From Variovorax paradoxus (GTDB taxonomy: Bacteria; Pseudomonadota; Gammaproteobacteria; Burkholderiales; Burkholderiaceae_C), in NCBI RefSeq assembly GCF_022009635.1, contig NZ_CP091716.1, forward strand, positions 3,673,001 through 3,737,000: 64,000 nucleotides of DNA, read 5' to 3'. Positions 55,853 through 64,000 of this stretch are shown in pieces. The position numbers and the translations under genes were made by a program. The number at the start of each line of letters is the position of its first letter. The first letter of the stretch is position 1. The notes beneath the pieces are model-generated. The model saw nothing but the letters and a program-made list of their open reading frames with translations. It did not search any database and was not told the origin of the DNA.

Positions 55853-56857
55853 TTACTTGGCGGTGGACTTGGGTTGGCCGTCGTCCACCTTCACGGTGAA
55901 CTTGCCCGCGAGGATGTCGGCCTGCTTGGCCTTCACCTTGGCGATGATGTCGGCCGGCACCTTCTTCTCGAAGGTGCCCAGCGGCGCGAGCTCGGAGCCC
56001 TTGTGCTTCATCTGCGCGTACACGCCGTAGTCCTCGGCCGCGAACTTGCCTTCCTTCACCAGCTTGATCGCGTGGTCGGCCGCGGGCTCGAAGTTCCACA
56101 GCGCCGAGGCGACCACCGTGTCCGGGTACTGGCTCTGGGTGTCGATCACGTTGCCGATGGCGAGCTTGCCCTTTTCCTTGGCCGCGTCGGACACGCCGAA
56201 GCGCTCGGCGTACATCACGTCCGCGCCCTTGTCGATCATGGCGAAGGCGGCTTCCTTGGCCTTCGGTGGGTCGAACCAGCTGTTGATGAAGCTCACGCTG
56301 AATTCGACCTTCGGGTTGGTTTCCTTGGCGCCGGCCATGAAGGCGTTCATCAGGCGGTTCACTTCGGGAATCGGGAAGCCGCCGACCATGCCGATGCGGT
56401 TGGTCTTGGTCACGCCGCCGGCCACCATGCCGCTCAGGTAGGCGGGCTCCTGGATGTAGTTGTCGAACACGCTGAAGTTGGGCGCCTGCGGCTTGAGCGA
56501 CGAGCCCATCAGGAAGGCGACCTTCGGAAAGTCCTTCGCGACCTTGCGCGCAGCCGCTTCCACGCCGAACACCTCGCCCAGGATCAGCTGGTTGCCGCCG
56601 GTGGCGTACTCGCGCATCACGCGCTCGTAGTCGGCGTTGCTGACGTTCTCGGTGGCCTTGTATTCGATCTCGCCGCGCGCCTCGGCCGCCTTCAGCGCCT
56701 TGTGGATGCGGCCGACCCATTGCTGCTCGAACGGCACGGTGTATACCGCGGCGACTTTCAGCTTGGCCTGTTGTGCGAGCGCAAGGCCCGGGGCGCCTGC
56801 CGCGAGCGCGGCGGCAATGGCGACGGAACGGATGATCAATTGACGGCGTGCTGCCAC
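55853..56857 (-). CDS. BMP-family ABC transporter substrate-binding protein
   Basis: A 334-aa periplasmic protein with a Sec signal peptide (about residues 1-26, ending ALAQ) and a Bmp/PnrA fold (LKVAAVYTVPFEQQWVGRIH, GMVGGFPIPEVNRLMNAFMA, GADVMYAERFGV). Family members bind purine or pyrimidine nucleosides. The start is GTG 56857, with GAGGAG 7 bases upstream. It leads the transporter part of the array, 154 bp after upp. Confidence 0.92.
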   Translation of the reverse strand: MAARRQLIIRSVAIAAALAAGAPGLALAQQAKLKVAAVYTVPFEQQWVGRIHKALKAAEARGEIEYKATENVSNADYERVMREYATGGNQLILGEVFGVEAAARKVAKDFPKVAFLMGSSLKPQAPNFSVFDNYIQEPAYLSGMVAGGVTKTNRIGMVGGFPIPEVNRLMNAFMAGAKETNPKVEFSVSFINSWFDPPKAKEAAFAMIDKGADVMYAERFGVSDAAKEKGKLAIGNVIDTQSQYPDTVVASALWNFEPAADHAIKLVKEGKFAAEDYGVYAQMKHKGSELAPLGTFEKKVPADIIAKVKAKQADILAGKFTVKVDDGQPKSTAK

Positions 56858-56926
56858 GATGTTTCTCCTCGAGTTATGGAAATCTTCGGCTCGCAAAAAA
56901 CGCGCCTCCCCTTCCAGAACACCGCG

Positions 56927-57010
56927 GAACCGGCTCCGCCGGGCCGCAGGTGTTGCCCCCGGCAGGGGGAAGGCGAAGCGACACGAAGTGCGCGAAGCCT
57001 GGGGGCGAGC
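56927..57010. repeat. interspersed repeat of the Comamonadaceae type
   Basis: A GC-rich block (CCGGCTCCGCCGGGCCGCAG, then GGCGAAGCGACACGAAGTGC and GCGAAGCCTGGGGGCGAGC) with several short inverted pairs. I recognise the wording as a sequence scattered through Variovorax-like genomes; from memory only. It fills most of the gap between upp and the BMP-protein gene. Confidence 0.6.
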
Positions 57011-57011
57011 C

Positions 57012-57641
<630 letters not shown>

Positions 57642-57679
57642 TTGAATTGTCTGTAGCGTTGCTGGGAGAACACGAGAGT

Positions 57680-59082
57680 CTAAAAGACAGTGCCGTCGCT
57701 CTCGATCAGCAGCGGTGGCGCTCCATTACGCAAGCGTTGTGCCAATGCCCGGCCTGCCGCCCATGTGCCGCCTTCGAGCACGCAGGCCAGCGGCAGTTCT
57801 TCCTCGGTGCGGTCGAGCACCTTGCGCACGCGCGGCGCCACTTCGTCGAGCAGCGCCACGGTCAACGCTCGCCACTCGACGATGAATTCGTCGGCCGCCT
57901 TCCAGCGGCGGGCGAGGAAGGTTGGATCCTTGGGCACGATCACGCCGCTGTCGATCAGCAGGCCGCCGTTGCGGTATTCGGGCAGGGCGGTGAGGGCGTC
58001 GAGGTGGCGCACCTTCACGCCGGCCCACTCGAAGGGTTCGAGCAGCGAGTAGGTGAGCCACTGCGACAGCTTGTGGAAGGGCATCCAGCCGTTGGTGAGC
58101 CCCGGGCCGCGTACCGCGCTGTGGCGCCAGCAGTCGCCCAGCGCCAGCGCCGGATCGCCCGAGCCGATGCCACCGGCGCTGTCGCTGCCGTCGGCCGCGA
58201 TGCTGTCCACCGAGTTGGCCGAGGGCCAGATGCGCGACAGCGTCTCGAGCAGCAGCGACAAAATCTGGTGCGCCGTGATCTCGGCCGTGGGCGGCGCGGC
58301 CGGGCCGTAGGGGCCGACCAGCGCATCGAACAGCCGGCCCGGGCGGCCGTCGTCGCCGAAGGTCTCGGGCTGCTCGCTCATGGCTTCGCCCAGGCGGCGC
58401 AGCAGCGTGGCCCGGCCTGCCAGCCCGACCAGCGGGTTCACCTCGCTGACCTGGAAGGCGTCTCCCAGCCGGTCGGTCACCAGCCCGCGCAGGCCGGCCG
58501 CGTCGACCTGGTAGGGGTGGTCGGGGTCGGACGAGAACAGCCCCGCCATGAAGGCGTGGTAGCTGGCCACGCCCAGCCCCTCGGAGCGGGTGAAGCGCTC
58601 GCCGGTGGCGGCTTCGGTGTAGTGCCAGTCGGGGCCGGCGCCGGCGTCGAGCAGCACGCTCACCAGCACCAGGTCGATGTGGGCGCGGGCGCGCTGTCGC
58701 GCATCGGCCTCGCCCAGCAGGGTGTCGAGTTCCTCGATGCGGTTGACGCCGCCGGCCTCGAAGTGGCGCCAGCGGCTGTGGTACGGAATGGTGTCCCAGG
58801 GGTAGCGCTCGCGCGTCACCTCGGCCACGTTGCGCGCGGCGTCTTCCAGCGTGTCGTCGGCGCCGATGCTGAACCACTGCGATTCGCCGCGCCGCGCGCG
58901 CGCCAGGAGGGCGCCGGCGCGCTGGCGGATGGCCGCCGTGGTGCGCAGCAGGCTGGCCGCGCCGGCCGGATGGGCGGTGTCGGCGGTGAATTCGATCGAC
59001 GGGTCGACCTTGCCCGCGCCGCCGGGCGGCAGGCTGCCGGAGCCGTCGACGGGCATGTTGGGATCGCTGTTTCGGCTTGTCG

Positions 59083-59086
<4 letters not shown>
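57680..59086 (-). CDS. URC4/Urg3-like protein (DUF1688), uracil catabolism
   Basis: A 468-aa soluble protein of the DUF1688 family: [60 protein letters not shown] and [20 protein letters not shown]. The fungal homologue URC4 is needed to degrade uracil through UMP, and bacterial relatives cluster with URC1. Its exact chemistry is not fixed in my knowledge. Its start overlaps the URC1-like gene stop by ATGA and upp follows. Confidence 0.9.
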
Positions 59087-60393
<1,307 letters not shown>

Positions 60394-60413
60394 TGGGGAC
60401 CCTCAAAAAACAC

Positions 60414-60442
60414 AATGTACCGATGGTGTGTGGTGCTTGCAA
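60414..60442 (-). promoter_or_regulatory. sigma-70-type promoter of the URC/nucleoside array
   Basis: On the minus strand TTGCAA, 17 bases, TACATT. Transcription would begin near 60407, about 14 bases before the URC1-like ATG, with GAGG in between. The -35 is a palindrome (TTGCAA) shared with the divergent ECF gene region. Confidence 0.6.
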
Positions 60443-60506
60443 GCAGACGGCTTCGGCACAATCGGCCGCAACCTTTTTTTGGGCAGGGCTGTAACCAGCC
60501 GACCGG

Positions 60507-61097
60507 ATGGCACGAAACACAGTAGGCAGCAGGACGAACCCGGGCGACGCGGAAGCGGCGCTGCGCAGCCTGTTCCTTCGCGGACTGGACGGCGACGCCA
60601 GGGCCTACCGCGACTTCCTGCAGCAACTCAGCGCGCACCTGCGCGCCTTTCTGGGCAAGCGTCTTTTTGGCTGGCCCGATGAAGTGGAAGACCTCGTCCA
60701 GGAATGCCTGCTCGCCATGCACAACCAGCGTCACACCTACCAGAGCGACCAGCCCTTGACGGCCTGGGTGCATGCCATTGCCCGCTACAAGATGATCGAC
60801 CTGCTGCGCGCCAAGTCGGTCCGTGAAGACCTGCACGACCCGCTGGACGACGACCTGGCCGTGTTCGCCGAATCGGCCGAGGAGGCCAGCGATGCCCGGC
60901 GCGACCTGGGCGGACTGCTCCAGACCCTGCCCGAACGGCAGCGCCTTCCTATCGTGCACGTGAAGATCGAGGGCCTTTCGGTGGCCGAGGCCGCGAGCCT
61001 TACCGGCATGTCGGAATCGGCCGTGAAGGTCGGCATCCACCGCGGCCTGAAGGCGCTGGCCGCGCGCTTCGGCAACCGCTGGGGAGGCGCCGCATGA
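60507..61097 (+). CDS. ECF sigma factor (SigF-like)
   Basis: A 196-aa extracytoplasmic-function sigma factor: region 2 with [20 protein letters not shown] and [18 protein letters not shown], region 4 with [20 protein letters not shown] and [19 protein letters not shown]. Coupled by ATGA to an NrsF/DUF1109 gene, as in Caulobacter SigF-NrsF, which responds to heavy metals. The ATG has no clear ribosome-binding site. A sequence resembling the SigF promoter overlaps the start. Confidence 0.92.
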   Translation: MARNTVGSRTNPGDAEAALRSLFLRGLDGDARAYRDFLQQLSAHLRAFLGKRLFGWPDEVEDLVQECLLAMHNQRHTYQSDQPLTAWVHAIARYKMIDLLRAKSVREDLHDPLDDDLAVFAESAEEASDARRDLGGLLQTLPERQRLPIVHVKIEGLSVAEAASLTGMSESAVKVGIHRGLKALAARFGNRWGGAA

Positions 61098-61735
61098 AGA
61101 CCGACGACCTCGTGGCGATGCTGTCCACCGGCAACGTGGCGGTACCGCGCCGCAGCGCGAGCGGGCGCATCGGCCTGGCGGTGCTGGCCGGGTTGCCGGT
61201 GTCGCTCTTCATCCTGTTCGCCGAATACGGCATGCGGCGCGACATCGTGCAGGCCATGTTCTGGCCGATGTTCTGGGTCAAGGTGGTGTTCCCGTTGTGC
61301 ATCGCGGCGGCCGGTTTCGTGGCGGTGCAGCGGCTCGCGCGGCCGGGCGTGCCCGCGCGGCATGCGTGGACCGGTGCGGCGCTGCCGGTGATCGGCATCT
61401 GGGCGCTGGCGGTGATCGCCTGGTTCGTCGTGCCGCCCGAGGAGCGCATGCCGTCGCTCATGGGGCAGTCGTGGCGCGTCTGCGCGGTCAGCATCGGGCT
61501 GATGGCGTTGCCCGTGTTCGCGGCCACGATGGTGGCGCTCAGGGGCCTGGCGCCCACGCGGCCGGCGCTGGCCGGCGCCGCGGCCGGGGCGCTGGCCGGG
61601 GGCCTTGGTGCGGCGGTCTATGCGCTGCACTGCATGGAGCTGACTGCGCCGTTCCTTGCCGTCTGGTACGTCAGCGGGATTGCCGTGCCGGTGCTGGTGG
61701 GCGCGGTGCTCGGGCCGCGCCTGCTGCGCTGGTAG
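61094..61735 (+). CDS. NrsF-type anti-sigma factor (DUF1109)
   Basis: A 213-aa protein with six membrane segments (near residues 28-46, 55-76, 92-112, 128-148, 156-176, 188-208) after a short cytoplasmic start ([20 protein letters not shown]), matching DUF1109. It should hold the ECF factor at the membrane. In Caulobacter conserved cysteines sense stress; here they are in FPLCIA, WRVCAV and LHCME. Confidence 0.88.
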   Translation: MKTDDLVAMLSTGNVAVPRRSASGRIGLAVLAGLPVSLFILFAEYGMRRDIVQAMFWPMFWVKVVFPLCIAAAGFVAVQRLARPGVPARHAWTGAALPVIGIWALAVIAWFVVPPEERMPSLMGQSWRVCAVSIGLMALPVFAATMVALRGLAPTRPALAGAAAGALAGGLGAAVYALHCMELTAPFLAVWYVSGIAVPVLVGAVLGPRLLRW

Positions 61736-61752
61736 GCGCCGCCGCCCCGGGA

Positions 61753-63270
61753 TCAGCGCTTCTTGCTGCCGAAGATCCCGCCGAGCACGCCGCGCAGGAT
61801 CTCCTTGCCCACCGACGTGCCCATGGTGCGCACCGCCGACTTGGCCATGGTCTGCACCAGGCCGTCGTGCTTGGCGCCGCGCGGGCCGGTGGTACCGAAG
61901 AGCATGTCGTTGAGCATGCCGCCCATGCCCGAGCCGGAGGCTTCCGCCGCCGGCTTGCCGCCCGGCAGCGTGGCCGTCGGCGCGCCGGGTGCGCTGTCGG
62001 CGCGGCCCTTGAGCTTTTCATAGGCCGATTCGCGGTCCACCGCCTTCTCGTAGACGCCCGCCACCAGCGAATTGGCGATCAGCGCCTTGCGCTGGTCCGG
62101 CGTGATCGGGCCGAGCTGGCTGCCCGGCGGCAGCACGAACACGCGCTCGGTCACGCTGGGGCGGCCTTTTTCGTCGAGGAAGCTCACCAGCGCCTCGCCC
62201 ACGGCGAGCTCGGTGATGGCGGTCTCGATGTCCAGCCCCGGCTTCTGCCGCATGGTGCTGGCGGCCGCCTTCACGGCTTTCTGGTCGCGCGGGGTGAAGG
62301 CGCGCAGCGCGTGCTGCACGCGGTTGCCGAGCTGGGCGAGCACGGTGTCGGGAATGTCCAGCGGGTTCTGGGTGACGAAATACACGCCCACGCCCTTGGA
62401 GCGAACCAGCCGCACCACCAGCTCGATGCGCTCGACCAGCGCCTTGGGCGCTTCGTTGAACAGCAGGTGGGCTTCATCGAAGAAAAAAGCCAGCTTGGGC
62501 TGCTCGGGGTCGCCGATTTCGGGCAATTGCTCGAACAGCTCCGACAGCATCCACAGCAGGAAGGTGGCGTACAGGCGCGGCGAATTCATGAGCTTGTCGG
62601 CCGCCAGGATGTTGATCACGCCCTTGCCGCCCACGGTCTGCATGAAGTCGGCGATGTTGAGCATCGGCTCGCCGAAGAACTTGTCGCCGCCCTGGGTCTC
62701 GATCTGCACCAGCCCGCGCTGGATGGCGCCCACGCTGGCGGCGCTGATGTTGCCGTACTGCGTGGTGAACTGGCTCGCGTTTTCGCCCACGTACTGCAGC
62801 ATGGCGCGCAGGTCCTTCAGGTCGAGCAGTAGCAGGCCGTTGTCGTCTGCGATCTTGAACACCAGGTTCAGCACGCCGGCCTGGGTGTCGTTCAGGTCGA
62901 GCATGCGGCTCAGCAGCAGCGGGCCCATGTCGGAGATGGTGGCGCGCACCGGGTGGCCCTGGTCGCCGAACACGTCCCACAGCGTGACGGGGCAGGCGGA
63001 GGGCTCGGGCACGTCGATGCCGCGCTCCTTCAGCGTGGCCGCCAGCTTGGCGCCGATGCTGCCTTTCTGGCTGATGCCGGTCAGGTCGCCCTTCACGTCG
63101 GCCATGAACACCGGCACGCCGATGCCGGACAGCTTTTCGGCCATGGTCTGCAGCGTGACGGTCTTGCCGGTGCCGGTGGCACCGGTGATCAGGCCGTGGC
63201 GGTTGGCCAGGGCGGGCAGGAGGGCGCACTCGACAGTCTCGTGGCGTGCGATCAACAATGGCTCTGTCAT
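61753..63270 (-). CDS. YjgR/HerA-like P-loop ATPase (DUF853)
   Basis: A 505-aa ATPase: Walker [21 protein letters not shown], Walker [21 protein letters not shown] and the arginine region [20 protein letters not shown]. The C-terminal 70 residues are a Gly/Ala-rich linker and a helix ([20 protein letters not shown]). The family resembles HerA/FtsK motors, but no role is established. It ends 17 bp from the convergent anti-sigma gene. Confidence 0.9.
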   Translation of the reverse strand: MTEPLLIARHETVECALLPALANRHGLITGATGTGKTVTLQTMAEKLSGIGVPVFMADVKGDLTGISQKGSIGAKLAATLKERGIDVPEPSACPVTLWDVFGDQGHPVRATISDMGPLLLSRMLDLNDTQAGVLNLVFKIADDNGLLLLDLKDLRAMLQYVGENASQFTTQYGNISAASVGAIQRGLVQIETQGGDKFFGEPMLNIADFMQTVGGKGVINILAADKLMNSPRLYATFLLWMLSELFEQLPEIGDPEQPKLAFFFDEAHLLFNEAPKALVERIELVVRLVRSKGVGVYFVTQNPLDIPDTVLAQLGNRVQHALRAFTPRDQKAVKAAASTMRQKPGLDIETAITELAVGEALVSFLDEKGRPSVTERVFVLPPGSQLGPITPDQRKALIANSLVAGVYEKAVDRESAYEKLKGRADSAPGAPTATLPGGKPAAEASGSGMGGMLNDMLFGTTGPRGAKHDGLVQTMAKSAVRTMGTSVGKEILRGVLGGIFGSKKR

Positions 63271-63318
63271 AGGGTCCTCACTCAGATATTTGCGGGCAGT
63301 CTATCCAAACCCCGCCTT

Positions 63319-63324
63319 TACAAT
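63319..63324 (+). promoter_or_regulatory. possible -10 element for the acyl carrier protein gene
   Basis: TACAAT lies 41 bases before the GTG start, in the 95-bp divergent gap with the YjgR-like gene. No good -35 is seen at the right distance. Confidence 0.35.
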
Positions 63325-63365
63325 GGCTGCGAATTTTCGTATCAACGCAAAGTAAACCGGAGCAC

Positions 63366-63680
63366 GTGTTGTCCTCGACCGTACAAACCAATTCTTCCGC
63401 CGTAGGCGATTCGCCTGAACAGTCGCCCACCGAAAAAGAGCTGGCCGTGTTGCTGGTGAATGCGTTGAACCTCGAGATCGCCCCCGAGGACATCGTGCCC
63501 ACCGACCCCCTGTACGGCGAAGGCCTGGGGCTCGATTCGATCGACATCCTCGAAGTCGCGCTCGAAGTCTCGCGCCGCTACGGGTTCCAGCTGCGCTCGG
63601 ACGACGAGCGCAACCAGCAGATCTTCCAGTCGCTGCGCACGCTCGCGACCCACGTCGCCCAGCACCGCGTCGCTACCTGA
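63366..63680 (+). CDS. acyl carrier protein of a specialised pathway
   Basis: A 104-aa carrier protein. GEGLGLDSIDILEVALEVSR holds the serine that takes phosphopantetheine. The first ~20 residues are an unstructured extension. Start is GTG 63366 (TTG 63369 also possible). The order ACP then COG4648-like membrane protein matches the beginning of aryl polyene/flexirubin-type clusters, so a polyene pigment pathway may follow beyond the window. Confidence 0.85.
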   Translation: MLSSTVQTNSSAVGDSPEQSPTEKELAVLLVNALNLEIAPEDIVPTDPLYGEGLGLDSIDILEVALEVSRRYGFQLRSDDERNQQIFQSLRTLATHVAQHRVAT

Positions 63681-63685
63681 TTCCC

Positions 63686-64000
63686 ATGTCTCGATGGCGA
63701 TTGGCGCTCCTGCTGCTGCTGGGAGTCGCTTATGCCGGCCTCTCGCACTGGATGACGCTGTTCCACGCCACCGAGCCGTGGGCGGTGGTCGTGTTGCTGG
63801 GGCCGCTGTGGCTGGCCGCCGTGGGCTTTGCCGCCAGCCGCTTCGGCCGCTGGGGCTGCGCCGGCGCCGTGCTGCTGGGCATTGCCGGCTTCGTGCTCGT
63901 CTTCCTCGGTGAGGCGGGCGACCCTAACCGTCTCTACGTGTTCCAGCACGTGGCCATCAATGCGTTGCTGTGCGGCTGGTTCGGCTCCACGCTGCGCGGG
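63686..64000 (+). CDS. COG4648-like membrane protein (3' end outside window)
   Basis: The first 105 residues are seen: MSRWRLALLLLLGVAYAGLS, then segments near 40-58, 65-80 and 92-105. It begins 5 bp after the carrier protein gene. This kind of protein is a common member of aryl polyene clusters and its function is unknown. The stop codon is not in the window. Confidence 0.75.
   Translation, partial: MSRWRLALLLLLGVAYAGLSHWMTLFHATEPWAVVVLLGPLWLAAVGFAASRFGRWGCAGAVLLGIAGFVLVFLGEAGDPNRLYVFQHVAINALLCGWFGSTLRG

Overview
The window is GC-rich and gene-dense and carries typical Burkholderiales gene orders. Examples are fabZ-lpxA-lpxB-rnhB, exbB-exbD-lpxK-Trm112-kdsB-adk with xseA and sodB on the other strand, rlmE-ftsH-folP-glmM, and icd / clpS-clpA. 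Protein wording and the interspersed repeats point to Comamonadaceae, most likely Variovorax or a close relative; this is inference from family knowledge, not a database result. I see no rRNA, tRNA, CRISPR array, insertion sequence or prophage.

Layout. 1-3.9 kb: lipid A start (fabZ missing its first two bases, lpxA, lpxB), RNase HII and a SpoU methyltransferase. 4-10.4 kb: carAB, Kdo hydroxylase, greA and a DUF4149 membrane protein. 10.4-17.2 kb: a glycosyltransferase-like gene, YhbY-like protein, rlmE, ftsH, folP, glmM and a GNAT. 17.2-22.8 kb: an acyl-CoA degradation block on the minus strand (acyl-CoA dehydrogenase, ACAD10/11-like phosphotransferase, Crp/Fnr regulator, enoyl-CoA hydratase, 3-hydroxyacyl-CoA dehydrogenase). 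22.9-27.4 kb: MFS exporter, 2-hydroxyacid dehydrogenase, then lexA facing an asparaginase across two SOS boxes. 27.4-33.5 kb: adk, kdsB, Trm112-like, lpxK, exbD, exbB, xseA, sodB. 33.5-40.8 kb: DUF192 protein, two small secreted proteins with near-identical signal peptides, icd, clpS, clpA, cardiolipin synthase. 40.8-47.6 kb: sbcB, acetyltransferases, an esterase, a CodA-like deaminase, an AraC regulator and two unknowns.

47.6-60.4 kb is the most distinctive part. It is a minus-strand array that reads, from its promoter: URC1-like GTP cyclohydrolase II homologue, URC4/DUF1688 protein, uracil phosphoribosyltransferase, BMP-family nucleoside-binding protein, a very unusual lipoprotein fusing a NodB polysaccharide deacetylase, a caspase-like peptidase, an EF-hand loop and TPRs, a lipoprotein nucleosidase, an alpha/beta hydrolase, an ABC ATPase and two permeases. 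With the CodA-like deaminase nearby, the genes can be read as a route from extracellular nucleosides to free base, to UMP and on to ring-opened products (the URC uracil-catabolism pathway). How the caspase-deacetylase fits is unknown.

60.5-64 kb: an ECF sigma factor with its NrsF/DUF1109 anti-sigma factor, a YjgR/HerA-like ATPase, and the first genes (acyl carrier protein, COG4648-like membrane protein) of what looks like an aryl-polyene-type cluster running off the window.
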